The translations under genes were made by a program, and so were the position numbers. Of a stretch of 64,000 nucleotides of DNA, positions 7,984 to 17,651 are shown in pieces; the stretch's first letter is position 1, and each line of letters opens with the position of its first letter. The DNA is from Sulfuricurvum sp. (GTDB lineage Bacteria; Campylobacterota; Campylobacteria; Campylobacterales; Sulfurimonadaceae). The notes under the pieces were generated by a model. It saw nothing but the letters and a program-made list of their open reading frames with translations, did not search any database and was not told the DNA's origin. Where the stretch lies: assembly GCF_028681615.1 (NCBI RefSeq), contig NZ_JAQUHV010000013.1:1-64000 (forward strand), given 5' to 3'.

Positions 7984-10900
7984 ATGGCAAAAAGAGGGAA
8001 TTTGGAAACGATTGATATTTTTCCGTGGGATGACCATTTTAATACAGGGTTGTCTCAAGTCGATGAACAGCACCGTCGACTTGTAGATCTGCTCAACAAA
8101 CTTGCACGCGGTGTTGCATTTAAATCTGACCTTTCTCTCTTAAATAAAATCTTTGATGAATTGCTGGACTATACCGTTTATCATTTCGAAACAGAAGAAA
8201 AAATATGGGCTCGCTATCTTTTAGACGATCCGATGGAATCTCAACACAAAAAAGTACATCAAAAATTCATTGATACAGTACTTAGACTCAAATCAGAACG
8301 GCTTGAACGTTCAAACTTCGAAATAGCCGAAGAAACTTTGGGATTTCTAGCACGCTGGCTCGCTTCGCACATTCTTGAAACCGACCGGATGATGGCCTAT
8401 ATTGTTTTGGATCTTGAAAACGGATCTACATTGGAAGATGCAAAACAAAGTGCCAATGAAAAAATGAGCGGTTTTACGCGGACATTGATCGATATGATAC
8501 TGTCGATTTATGAAACCTTATCGACAAATACCCTGCAGTTGATGTATGAAATCCGTAATCATAAAGTACTGGATGATAAAGTAAAACAGCAAAGTATGTT
8601 TCAAGATTTTTTACTAGATTTATCATCTTCGTTTATAAACCTTTCCCTTGAGCATATGGATTCTGCAATTTATTCTGCTTTGGAGCGGTTAGCACTTTTT
8701 GTCAAAGCCGATAGAGCTTATATTTTTGATTATGACTTTGAAAAACGCACCATGTCTAACACCTATGAATGGTGCAATGAGGGAATTTCACCACAAATCT
8801 CCATACTACAAAATGAAGCTATAGACATGTATCCTGAATGGGTAGAACCACATCTTCAAGGTAAACCTATTCATATCAAAGATGTATCTAAAATGCCAAA
8901 AGGAAATGTACGTACAAGTTTAGAATCCCAAGAGATAAAAAGTATCATAACGTTACCACGGATTCATAACAATCGGTGTTTAGGCTATATCGGTTTCGAT
9001 GCTGTACGACGAATTCACCCTTTTAATCAGGGAGAAATTAGGCTGCTAAAGCTTTTTGTCACACTTTTGGAACATTTGGAAGATCGCATGCGCGACGAAT
9101 CTGAGCTATTTGAATCAAAAAATCTGTTAATGACGATCATCAATACCATGCCTATCAGGATCTTTTGGAAAGATACACAATCACGATATCTAGGTTGCAA
9201 TACACTTTTTGCTCTGGACTCAGGTTTAATGGAGCCCTCTCAACTCATTGGAAAAGATGACTATCAAATGGGATGGTCAGCGCAGGCAGAACTTTATCGT
9301 TCAGATGACATGAATGTAATGGAAAGCGGAAAAGCGAGACTTTTTTATGAAGAACCGCAAACAACGCCGGATGGAAAAACGATATGGCTAAGTACTTCAA
9401 AAGTTCCATTAAGAGACCATACTGATAAGATTATTGGTGTTGTTGGAGCATATGAAGACATCACCGTACGTAAAGAAGCCGAATCTAATCTAAGACTTGC
9501 CGCCAATGTTTTTTCACATGCCAGAGAAGGTATTATGATTACAACCAAAGATGGAACGATCGTAGATGTTAATGAAGCATTTACACAAATTACAGGATAT
9601 TCAAGAGATGAAATTATCGGTATCAAACCGAGTAAATTAAAATCAGGCCGACAAAGCAAAGAGTTTTACAAAAAAATGTGGAATTCCATGCTTTCGGAAG
9701 GGCATTGGAACGGTGAGTTGTGGAATCGCCGAAAATCAGGTGAAATATATCCCCAACTGCTAACCATCTCTTCAATCCGGGATAAAGAGGGCGAAATTCA
9801 AAATTTTGTTTCTCTTTTTTCGGACATTACAACATTCAAAGAACATGAACAACAGCTTGAGCATATAGCCCATTACGATTCTTTGACAGGGTTGGCCAAT
9901 CGGGTTTTATTTGGAGACAGATTGGAACAGGCTATGATCCAAACAAATCGTCACGGAAAGCATTTGGCAGTAACCTATCTAGACTTGGACGGTTTCAAAG
10001 AGATCAATGATCTGTACGGGCATGAGGCAGGGGACAAAGTTTTGATGGCTGTTGCGGCCAATATGAAACGAACGCTTCGGGAGGGAGATACCCTCTCACG
10101 ACTCGGAGGGGATGAATTTGTCGCTATACTTCACGATTTACCTGATCCGGATGCGAGTATACCAACACTTGAGCGATTACTCAATGCCGCTTCGCAACCG
10201 ATCCAAATCGATCAGCTTGTTTTAGAAGTTTCTGCAAGTTTGGGTGCAACATTTTATCCTCAAATTCAGGATATTCAAGCGGATCAACTCCTTCGTCAAG
10301 CCGACCAGGCAATGTATCAGGCCAAACAAGCCGGCAAAAACCGATTTCATCTGTTTGATATTGAACATGATCAGAACATACGTATCCATAACGAGCATCT
10401 CGAAGAGATCAAATCGGCATTGCATACGAACGAATTTTGCCTTTTTTATCAGCCGAAGGTAAATATGCGCACAGGAGAGATCATCGGTGTTGAAGCACTT
10501 ATACGTTGGGAACATTCGACCAAAGGACTTCTCAGCCCGGCTGAATTTTTACCGATAATCGAAACCCATCCACTGGCTGTTTCAGTCGGTGAATGGGTAA
10601 TCGAATCTGCATTACAACAAATACAATCATGGAGCGAGGAGGGGCTCTCTATTCCGATCAGTGTTAACATCGGTGCACGTCAACTTCAACAAAGTGATTT
10701 TATCGAACGGTTACAATCACTCCTCCACGCGTATCCGAATACCCCTCCCTCCATGTTGGAACTCGAAATTTTGGAAACCAGTGCACTTGAAGATATCGTT
10801 CATATTTCCAAAGTGATTGAAGAGTGTAAAATGTTAGGGGTTACCTTTGCCTTGGATGATTTCGGTACCGGATATTCGTCATTGAGATATCTCAAACATC

Positions 10901-11193
10901 TCCCTATCTCTGTTTTGAAAATCGATCAAAGCTTTGTCCGCAATATGCATCAAGATCAAGATGACTTAGCTATTATTGCCGGTGTAATTGGATTAGGCAA
11001 AGCATTTAAAAGAGAGATCATTGCCGAAGGGGTTGAGACAATTCAACAAGGAGAGTTACTCATACAAATGGGTTGCGAGAGGGCACAAGGATATGCCATC
11101 GCACGTCCTATGCCGCCAAAACAATTATTGGAATGGAGTCATACTTGGATCCCTGGAGCTGAATGGAAAGGAAAACCCGCATCACACTGCTGA
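7984..11193 (+). CDS. Hemerythrin-GAF-PAS-PAS-GGDEF-EAL protein
   Basis: A 1069-residue c-di-GMP enzyme. The N-terminal bacteriohemerythrin domain (about 13-145) has DEQH at residue 30, HFETEEK and SQHKKVH, so an O2-binding diiron site is likely. A GAF-like region (about 205-375) and two PAS domains (about 385-500 and 508-625) follow. The GGDEF motif is intact near residue 706, so it may make c-di-GMP. The EAL domain (from about 810) keeps EALIRWEH, DDFGTGYSSL and EGVET and may degrade it. No membrane segment is seen. No good ribosome site precedes ATG 7984. Its stop lies 2 bp from that of the HD-GYP gene. Confidence 0.9.
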   Translation: MAKRGNLETIDIFPWDDHFNTGLSQVDEQHRRLVDLLNKLARGVAFKSDLSLLNKIFDELLDYTVYHFETEEKIWARYLLDDPMESQHKKVHQKFIDTVLRLKSERLERSNFEIAEETLGFLARWLASHILETDRMMAYIVLDLENGSTLEDAKQSANEKMSGFTRTLIDMILSIYETLSTNTLQLMYEIRNHKVLDDKVKQQSMFQDFLLDLSSSFINLSLEHMDSAIYSALERLALFVKADRAYIFDYDFEKRTMSNTYEWCNEGISPQISILQNEAIDMYPEWVEPHLQGKPIHIKDVSKMPKGNVRTSLESQEIKSIITLPRIHNNRCLGYIGFDAVRRIHPFNQGEIRLLKLFVTLLEHLEDRMRDESELFESKNLLMTIINTMPIRIFWKDTQSRYLGCNTLFALDSGLMEPSQLIGKDDYQMGWSAQAELYRSDDMNVMESGKARLFYEEPQTTPDGKTIWLSTSKVPLRDHTDKIIGVVGAYEDITVRKEAESNLRLAANVFSHAREGIMITTKDGTIVDVNEAFTQITGYSRDEIIGIKPSKLKSGRQSKEFYKKMWNSMLSEGHWNGELWNRRKSGEIYPQLLTISSIRDKEGEIQNFVSLFSDITTFKEHEQQLEHIAHYDSLTGLANRVLFGDRLEQAMIQTNRHGKHLAVTYLDLDGFKEINDLYGHEAGDKVLMAVAANMKRTLREGDTLSRLGGDEFVAILHDLPDPDASIPTLERLLNAASQPIQIDQLVLEVSASLGATFYPQIQDIQADQLLRQADQAMYQAKQAGKNRFHLFDIEHDQNIRIHNEHLEEIKSALHTNEFCLFYQPKVNMRTGEIIGVEALIRWEHSTKGLLSPAEFLPIIETHPLAVSVGEWVIESALQQIQSWSEEGLSIPISVNIGARQLQQSDFIERLQSLLHAYPNTPPSMLELEILETSALEDIVHISKVIEECKMLGVTFALDDFGTGYSSLRYLKHLPISVLKIDQSFVRNMHQDQDDLAIIAGVIGLGKAFKREIIAEGVETIQQGELLIQMGCERAQGYAIARPMPPKQLLEWSHTWIPGAEWKGKPASHC

Positions 11194-11195
11194 AT

Positions 11196-12413
11196 TTACT
11201 CTGATTGCATCGCTTTTAAATAGCACTCGTGAAGATTGTGTCGGAGAATCTCAACGATTGAACTATCCAGTTTAAATTCATCTCGCATCGTTTCAACAAT
11301 CTTCAATGCTGCTTCTGCATCCATACCGATCCGATAAGGTCGATTTTGTACTAATGCTTGAAAAATATCGGCAATCGCAAGGACTCTCGCTTCAATCGGA
11401 ATTTCATCTCCCATGAGATGATAGGGGTACCCCTTCCCATCCAATGTTTCATGGTGCATTGAAGCAATTTTTGCAATCTCATGAAACCCTTTTATTTTTC
11501 GCAAGACAACATTAGAATCAAATCCGTGCCGATTCATCTGTGATTTTTCTTCCTCATCCAGCGGTCCGTCTTTATAGAGTACCTCATCGGCTACCCTTAA
11601 TTTACCTAAATCATGAAAAAATGAGGCAAGTTCTATAGTCTCCTGCTGCCGTATCAATAATCCCTGCTTTTCAGATAATAAACGGGCAACTGCAGCGACA
11701 CCATAGGTATGTTTTGCTGTAAATGTACTTTTAGCATCAACGATATCGGCAAACATTTGAGCAATACTTTTTAATATATCAAACCCTACATCTACCGAAT
11801 GGTTTACTTCAATCCACTCATTAAAATACCCCTCAAGAGATTCAGCATCAAAAAAATACCAAAATGAATCCGCTTCACATACCGATAAAAATGCATTGAC
11901 CAATTCAGGAGAAAACATCTGATCGGAATATTTTAAAATAGTCTCTTTGATCGCCTGTTTCTCATACAAAGTGTGTGATCCCAGTTGCACCCGTAATGCA
12001 TCAATACGGTCTGTCAGATAGATTAAATTCGCATCATATTTTGTTCTTTCATCAAGCGAAGAGGGGAGTTCATCCCAATGAGTATGATGATAGAGAATCG
12101 TCGTAGCATATTCGTGATAGAGAGGGACTTTTTGCAGTAGTGATTCTCCCCTTATACAGTGTACCTGCGAATTATCCCAATCGAGTTCGGTTACGAGATG
12201 ATGATGAACATCCGTTGATGAAACTCCGCAGTCATGCAACATTCCCATCAAAATAAGATCATCTATACGTTTTTGTTCCCAGCCCAATTTTTTTGCTACC
12301 TCGGCTGACATATATGCCACTCTTTTACCGTGCATAGTATCATCAATACCGACATAATCGAGTGCTTCAGAGAGGGCATAGGTCACCTCCCTTAGATTGA
12401 GTAAATAATCCAT
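11196..12413 (-). CDS. HD-GYP-type phosphodiesterase
   Basis: The 405-residue protein has two HD-type domains. The N-terminal one has a MLHDCGVSS pair near residue 58 and a later YHHTHWDELP. The C-terminal HD-GYP domain (about 215-400) has FHDLGKLR, MHHETLDGKGYP (the GYP motif) and ADIFQALVQNRPYR, all metal- or substrate-site signatures of c-di-GMP phosphodiesterases. It is soluble. It converges on the hemerythrin GGDEF-EAL gene, so the pair may act on the same second-messenger pool. The enzyme class is firm; the signal it senses is unknown. Confidence 0.85.
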   Translation of the reverse strand: MDYLLNLREVTYALSEALDYVGIDDTMHGKRVAYMSAEVAKKLGWEQKRIDDLILMGMLHDCGVSSTDVHHHLVTELDWDNSQVHCIRGESLLQKVPLYHEYATTILYHHTHWDELPSSLDERTKYDANLIYLTDRIDALRVQLGSHTLYEKQAIKETILKYSDQMFSPELVNAFLSVCEADSFWYFFDAESLEGYFNEWIEVNHSVDVGFDILKSIAQMFADIVDAKSTFTAKHTYGVAAVARLLSEKQGLLIRQQETIELASFFHDLGKLRVADEVLYKDGPLDEEEKSQMNRHGFDSNVVLRKIKGFHEIAKIASMHHETLDGKGYPYHLMGDEIPIEARVLAIADIFQALVQNRPYRIGMDAEAALKIVETMRDEFKLDSSIVEILRHNLHECYLKAMQSE

Positions 12414-12653
12414 TAGTCTACCTTCTAAAAATACATCATTTTAATCATATCATTTTATTTATATATCTAATACTCAATAATACAAATATACAGTTCTCCG
12501 TATGTTTATATTTTCAATATAATATATATTATGTTAATCAATTACTATAAAAAAATCCTTATGGGAGGCTTTTCCTGGAATTACTTATTAAGTTTTATTT
12601 CTTGATTATCCCGCACGCATCGTACATATAAGCTGGAACTTTTAACAACAGCA

Positions 12654-13025
12654 TCATCGTTTCCATTTGCAAAACTCATTTTCCATCCATATGCCCCCCC
12701 CATAAATATCGCTGGAAGACCAATAATCATCACTTGTTACATTTTGAAAACTCTTGTTAATTGCAACATCAATGCGGGTTTTATCAAGAATGTAAAAAAG
12801 TTCCTCTATATAAGGCAAGCGCCAATCACGATACCCAAAAAAATCAAGATTTTGGCAATATTCTATTGCTTCTTTCCAAGTTTTTTTTACCTTTTTGCAA
12901 TCACTGTTGTCTTGCCATATTAATTGTCTTTGTGTATCAAGAACAACCTCCTTTATATCCAACCTGATCTGATCAGTGTTTGCAATAGTGAAAACAAAAC
13001 ATAAAACAAACACTATTTTACTCAT
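12654..13025 (-). CDS. Lcl/DUF1566-domain exported protein, frame broken at a G8 tract
   Basis: As written the frame gives 123 residues: a signal peptide (MSKIVFVLCFVFTIA), then the Lcl/DUF1566 signature GYRDWRLPYIEEL and YWSSSD. The frame then crosses a run of eight G (coding strand; C 12694-12701) and stops at 12654. With seven G the frame continues to a stop at 12581, and the added tail ends in SLYVRCVR, the usual end of this domain. So the gene is either phase-variable and OFF here, recently broken, or carries a sequencing error. ATG 13025 was chosen because AAAAGG lies 6 bases upstream. Such domains are often surface or adhesin parts. Confidence 0.7.
   Translation of the reverse strand: MSKIVFVLCFVFTIANTDQIRLDIKEVVLDTQRQLIWQDNSDCKKVKKTWKEAIEYCQNLDFFGYRDWRLPYIEELFYILDKTRIDVAINKSFQNVTSDDYWSSSDIYGGGIWMENEFCKWKR
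12694..12701. repeat. C8 (coding-strand G8) homopolymer tract
   Basis: Eight consecutive C on the plus strand, inside the Lcl/DUF1566 gene. Removing one base restores the full domain ending with YVRCVR, so the tract length decides whether the protein is complete. Poly-G tracts are the classic phase-variation device in Campylobacter. Confidence 0.75.
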
Positions 13026-13072
13026 CAACAACCTTTTATAAATTCAATATTCATTACGTTTAATGCCAATAT

Positions 13073-13855
13073 CTAACGGTAAGCTTTTATACCAAGCAGT
13101 TCATCAAGCCTTACAATCATATATCCTCTTTGTCGTAATTTTTCTATTATTATAGGCAACGTGTCAATGGTCATTTGATTACAATGCATTAAAATGATGT
13201 CACCGTTATGGACGTTGCCGATGACGACTTGCACTATAGTATTGGCATCTTTGAGCGTCCAATCAAGAGAATCAATTGACCACAAAATCATTGTCATACC
13301 ATGCTCATTGACACTATCAACGACATTTCGATTACTTAACCCATAGGGTGGACGAAACAGTTTTGGATAATGCCCAGTTACTTCTTCGATACGTTCCGCA
13401 TTACTAACGAGCTGTGTATCGACATCATTTGTATTCAATTCTTTCAGATTGACATGATCGAAGCTGTGACTTAAAATCAGATGCCCCTCTTGGGAAGTGT
13501 ACCGTATGGCGTCGATATTCTCACTATTTATCGTTGCACCGTTCACAAAAAATGCTCCTTGTACATCATACTTTTTAAGGATTTTCAAGAGCTTTCTGGC
13601 ATTTTCTGGATTGGGTGTGTCATCAAATGTAAGAGCAACATTTTTTGTATTGCCATAGCTATTAGCGATCACATTGATATAAATTCCCATTGAAACAGGT
13701 ACGATTTGGTTCGTACGCCATTGTCCCAAGAAAAGCATGTTATTAGCATCAACGAACCATGAATTTCCTCGAATATCATTAATATTGCTGGATTGGGGAA
13801 ATAGAAGTTTCTGGTATAAAAGAGAAAAAAGAAAAATATTTTTTAATATCGACAT
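13073..13855 (-). CDS. Polysaccharide deacetylase (NodB domain), exported
   Basis: The enzyme removes acetyl groups from N-acetylated sugars in a cell-wall or surface polysaccharide. The 260-residue protein starts with a hydrophobic signal-like stretch (residues 5-20). The NodB motifs are in order: TFDDTPN near residue 77, HSFDH (zinc ligands), RPPYG, a D-x-x-D-W in the middle, and ILMHCNQ near the end. It lies between the Lcl-domain gene and the mocA operon on the same strand with modest gaps. The substrate cannot be read from sequence. Confidence 0.85.
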   Translation of the reverse strand: MSILKNIFLFSLLYQKLLFPQSSNINDIRGNSWFVDANNMLFLGQWRTNQIVPVSMGIYINVIANSYGNTKNVALTFDDTPNPENARKLLKILKKYDVQGAFFVNGATINSENIDAIRYTSQEGHLILSHSFDHVNLKELNTNDVDTQLVSNAERIEEVTGHYPKLFRPPYGLSNRNVVDSVNEHGMTMILWSIDSLDWTLKDANTIVQVVIGNVHNGDIILMHCNQMTIDTLPIIIEKLRQRGYMIVRLDELLGIKAYR

Positions 13856-13933
13856 GATTCATTTCTCCATTCTTTAACTATCCGATAACTCATGATATTA
13901 TTGAAAATATATAAAATAGTTGTGCAAGTGCAT

Positions 13934-14527
13934 CTAACTTTTACCATTCGCAAGTTTTACTAAATCTTCTATGCTATCAATATCCATCATATATTTGCTT
14001 TCAATACTGACGTATTTGCTATGAAATGAAGAAAGGAGTGTCTTCGCACCTTTGTCACCACGAAGCAACGCTAGTGCAGAAAAAGTTTCATCGGGGAATA
14101 TCGCTGGAACGCCTGGTTGATCATTATAGTATGAAGAAATGATAGATTGCGGATTTTGCATCATTGTATCTTTCATTGCAAGAAAATGATTCATTGGAAT
14201 ATACGGTTGATCACACAACATGATAAGGACATGTTTATAATTTTGCAACTGTTCGATACCAAACGCTATAGTATTTCCCATCCCTTCTGCATAATTAGGG
14301 TTATATAGAGTAGCTACAGGTAACCTATCAAGTGCTTTAGCGCATTCTTCATACGCATATCCTAAAACTACATAAACATTTGGAGAAATAAAGAGAGCAG
14401 TAGATACTGCATGTTCTAAGAGTGTTGCTCCTTTATATTTTACCAACTGTTTTGGAAATCCAAGGCGCTTAGACGTACCTGCTGCTAAAATTAAGATAGC
14501 GAAATTTGAGTCAGTTACTAGTTTCAT
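13934..14527 (-). CDS. mocA: Molybdenum cofactor cytidylyltransferase-like protein
   Basis: MocA joins CTP to molybdopterin to make the MCD cofactor used by xanthine-dehydrogenase-family enzymes. The 197-residue protein has the nucleotidyltransferase signature LAAGTSKRLGFPKQL near residue 14, then EGMGNTIAFGI and the metal-binding MLCDQPYI near residue 98. It is the last gene of the iorA-iorB-xdhC-mocA operon, 10 bp after xdhC, which fits a dedicated cofactor-maturation role. A GTP-using MobA is possible but the neighbour enzyme argues for MocA. Confidence 0.8.
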   Translation of the reverse strand: MKLVTDSNFAILILAAGTSKRLGFPKQLVKYKGATLLEHAVSTALFISPNVYVVLGYAYEECAKALDRLPVATLYNPNYAEGMGNTIAFGIEQLQNYKHVLIMLCDQPYIPMNHFLAMKDTMMQNPQSIISSYYNDQPGVPAIFPDETFSALALLRGDKGAKTLLSSFHSKYVSIESKYMMDIDSIEDLVKLANGKS

Positions 14528-14537
14528 TTTCGTATTC

Positions 14538-15515
14538 TTAATGTGCTGAAATACTCGAACGGTTGTTTCTTTTTATTTCGATTTCAGCACAGATGGCAAG
14601 TGCTATCGATTCAGGACTTGAACCTCCAAGGTCGAGCCCAACAGGATAATGAAGTCGACTATCCAAAGAGCGATCTGTGTTTTGTATTAATGCCTGGATC
14701 AACATAGTAGTACGTTTTTTTGATCCCAAAACACCGATATATTGAACATCAGACAAAAGTGCCGATTCAATATAGGTTTTGTCATCATTAAAAACGTGGC
14801 TCATAATGACAACAGCATCAAACTTGTTTTCTAACAACAAGTTATGCGCATCCTCAGCTGAATCAAGATAATGTAGAGTATCTGCTTTCAACACAGATTT
14901 TAAGAGATGTGGACGTGTATCTGCCACAATAGTTAACCATCCGAGTGTGTCAGCAATGGATACAAGAGGGTCACATCCTGGGCCAGCGCCAAAAATCAAA
15001 AGACGATACGGCGAAGAAATTTTTTGCTTAAAATACTTTTCCTGCTCATTGAACCATGTATTAGACGATGCATCAGACGTTATAGTATAAGAACCCGTAT
15101 TCTCTATAGATCGCATTATTGTTATTTTCTCTTTCTTCAGAGCACTATTGAATGCAATTCCTAATGCACTATAGTTCAGATCGAAATAGAATGGTTCGAG
15201 CCAAAATTTCAATAATCCATCGCAACCGATACTCTGAGTCCAACACTCGATTGTATCTGAATCAATCCTCAGGTCATGGACAACATATTTTCCTTTTCGC
15301 GAAGCAAGGACTTCTTTTGTGCATTGAAGCATTTTTTCCTCAAAGCAACCAGCACTTACAACTCCGATAGAACGCCCGCAATCATCTACAAACATTGTCG
15401 CACCGATTTTTTGATACGACGATCCTTTCGTATCAAGCAACGTGATGGCGACAACATCTCGCTCTTGTGCTATACATTCTTTGAGAAAAAGTATAAACTT
15501 CTTGTTCTCAAACAT
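14538..15515 (-). CDS. xdhC: XdhC/CoxI-family molybdenum cofactor chaperone
   Basis: XdhC proteins bind the molybdenum cofactor, help its sulfuration and deliver it to molybdenum hydroxylases. The N-terminal XdhC domain has TLLDTKGSSYQKIGATMFV near residue 28 and VSAGCFEE near 54. The C-terminal Rossmann domain has LLIFGAGPGCDPLV near residue 173, followed by VADTRPHL, and the family ending GLDLGGSSPESIALAICAEI. ATG 15515 is taken; a GTG at 15521 overlaps the iorB stop (TAGTG) and is an alternative. It sits between iorB and mocA, as expected for the maturation factor of that enzyme. Confidence 0.85.
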   Translation of the reverse strand: MFENKKFILFLKECIAQERDVVAITLLDTKGSSYQKIGATMFVDDCGRSIGVVSAGCFEEKMLQCTKEVLASRKGKYVVHDLRIDSDTIECWTQSIGCDGLLKFWLEPFYFDLNYSALGIAFNSALKKEKITIMRSIENTGSYTITSDASSNTWFNEQEKYFKQKISSPYRLLIFGAGPGCDPLVSIADTLGWLTIVADTRPHLLKSVLKADTLHYLDSAEDAHNLLLENKFDAVVIMSHVFNDDKTYIESALLSDVQYIGVLGSKKRTTMLIQALIQNTDRSLDSRLHYPVGLDLGGSSPESIALAICAEIEIKRNNRSSISAH

Positions 15516-15520
15516 GTCCA

Positions 15521-17650
15521 CTAACTCAGGCTTATTGGCATGGTGTGATAGCGTTTCCCGGATGCATCAAACAGTGCATTTGGGACCGCCGCTAGAATAG
15601 GTGGAACCCCAGGCTCTCCAATACCTCCCACGGGATAGCCAGTATTGACAATACTGACTTCAATTTCCGGTGCATCAGAGATTCTGGAGACGATGTAATC
15701 ATCATAATTGCTTTGTACGGTCATGCCGTTTTGGATCGTGATTTCACTATATTTTAGTGCGGCTATACCGAAATTTATTGCGCTGATCATTTGATTTTCG
15801 ACATTGAGCGGGTTGAAAGCAAAACCGCAGTCAATACTACACCATACTTTCTCTACGACAAAACTGTCATTTGTAATACGGACCATTGCTACTTGGGCGC
15901 ATGCACTCCCGAATGATTCGGCGACTGCAATACCATATCCAATGCCTTTCTCTTTTTTACGGCTGTACCACCCTGACTTCTCTGCTACATCTTGCAAAAT
16001 GGCAATATGTCTTTTACTATCGAGATTCTCGAGTCGGAAAGTTATTGGGTCTTTTTTTGCTGCATATGCAGCTTCATCTATGATACCTTCTAAGGTGGGA
16101 ATCGTATGAGTATGACCAACGGAACGCCACCATACAACTGGGATCGGTGACACAGGAGAATGTACTTGGATGTCATTACTTGCGATCGCGTACGGATGAT
16201 AGGCCAAACCTTCTACCTGTGCATCTTCAACCCCATTTTCAATCGATTCCTCGAACGGTGTCCCTTTTAATATCTGCTGCCCTACGACCTTGGCTTCAAA
16301 TGCAGTAATTTTGCCATTTTTATCCAGTGCGAGGCGGGCACTATTTTTGTACATGGGCCGGTAGTATCCACCTTTGATGTCATCTTCACGGCTCCAAAGT
16401 GTCATGATGGGAAACGGCTCATTTTTAGCAACATACAGGCCATCTTTAATGAAATCCACGCTAGCCACACCTCGTCGGCCAAATGCACTGCCGATATAGG
16501 GTGTTTCATAGGTGATTTTTTCCTTGTCAAGTTCTAGAATATCAATTGCTGCCTGAAGTGCCCATGTCTGCGACTGTGAACTAGACCAGATTGTTGCATG
16601 CTCTTTTTCATGATGGACGGTTACGCCGAGCGGCTCCATGGGAGCATGTGCAAGAAATGGAAAGTCAAAGTGAGCCTCAACGATTTTGTCTGCTTGTTTG
16701 AATGCTTCTATCGTATTTCCGTCTTTGCGTGCTGAAGCTCCAGGAGTTATCAACATGGCAGCATATTCTTTATGCATATCCATAGTGTTTGTTTTTGCAA
16801 ATAACCCGTTATCCCACTCAATTTCAATGTCTTTGAGCGCTTCTTGTGCAATCCACCATTTGTCAGCGATGACGGCTATACCGCTAGGGATCAGTTTCAC
16901 TTTGACAACACCGCTTCGCGTAAGTGCTTTGTCAGCATTAAACCGTTTTATTTTTGCTCCGAACACGGTAGCGTGTAATACTGCAGCGTACTTCATATTC
17001 GGTAAACGAACATCAATGGCAAACACAGCATTTCCACTGACTTTGCTCCACGCTTCCTTGGGATGTCTTTTCATCGGTTTGCCAATCAGTTTACACTTGT
17101 CATAGGGTTTTATCATTACATCAGTCGGTATATTCATCTGTGACAATGCTCCAACAAAAGCCCCGTACGGAAGCTTTTCTCCCGTCCTTGCATTAATGAC
17201 ATGACTTTCTTTGGTTTCGATAACAGAAATTGGAACTTCCCAGTATTTAGCAGCTGCATCCTGCAGCATTATACGTACGGTTGCACCGATCTGGCGCATC
17301 TGCATTTGTTTACTTTGCACGGATGCTGATCCACCGGTAATCATTAAATTCGGATCACTTTCATATACTGGTGCTACACTTGCAGGTTTGAATTGAATAT
17401 CGTTCCATTTCACATCCAGTTCTTCTGCAATACACATTGCCAGTGTCGTGTAGATACCCTGCCCCATTTCCACTTGTCCGATAATAAAGGTAATGTTGTT
17501 GTTGTTATCAATTTCAATAAACGCATTAGGCTGAATTGTTGCTTCGTCAGTCTGTATAGCACGCGCTTTTGTAGGTATGTAAAATCCAATAACAAGCATA
17601 CTTCCGGCAATAGCTGTATTTTTAATGAATTGACGTCTTGAAATAGACAT
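15521..17650 (-). CDS. iorB: Molybdenum hydroxylase large subunit (IorB-type), Tat-exported
   Basis: This is the molybdopterin-binding subunit of an isoquinoline 1-oxidoreductase/aldehyde oxidase-type enzyme. The 709-residue protein begins with a Tat signal (SRRQFIKN, then a hydrophobic stretch ending in AR-A near residue 30). It carries GQVEMGQGIYTTLAM near residue 60, APMEPLG, the GSAFGRRG loop near residue 385 and GGIGEPGVPP near the end with the catalytic glutamate. ATG 17650 was chosen because GGAGA precedes it and the Tat motif starts there; the longer frame from 17734 runs into iorA. The electron acceptor and substrate are not apparent. An export signal suggests work in the periplasm. 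Confidence 0.88.
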   Translation of the reverse strand: MSISRRQFIKNTAIAGSMLVIGFYIPTKARAIQTDEATIQPNAFIEIDNNNNITFIIGQVEMGQGIYTTLAMCIAEELDVKWNDIQFKPASVAPVYESDPNLMITGGSASVQSKQMQMRQIGATVRIMLQDAAAKYWEVPISVIETKESHVINARTGEKLPYGAFVGALSQMNIPTDVMIKPYDKCKLIGKPMKRHPKEAWSKVSGNAVFAIDVRLPNMKYAAVLHATVFGAKIKRFNADKALTRSGVVKVKLIPSGIAVIADKWWIAQEALKDIEIEWDNGLFAKTNTMDMHKEYAAMLITPGASARKDGNTIEAFKQADKIVEAHFDFPFLAHAPMEPLGVTVHHEKEHATIWSSSQSQTWALQAAIDILELDKEKITYETPYIGSAFGRRGVASVDFIKDGLYVAKNEPFPIMTLWSREDDIKGGYYRPMYKNSARLALDKNGKITAFEAKVVGQQILKGTPFEESIENGVEDAQVEGLAYHPYAIASNDIQVHSPVSPIPVVWWRSVGHTHTIPTLEGIIDEAAYAAKKDPITFRLENLDSKRHIAILQDVAEKSGWYSRKKEKGIGYGIAVAESFGSACAQVAMVRITNDSFVVEKVWCSIDCGFAFNPLNVENQMISAINFGIAALKYSEITIQNGMTVQSNYDDYIVSRISDAPEIEVSIVNTGYPVGGIGEPGVPPILAAVPNALFDASGKRYHTMPISLS

Positions 17651-17651
17651 T

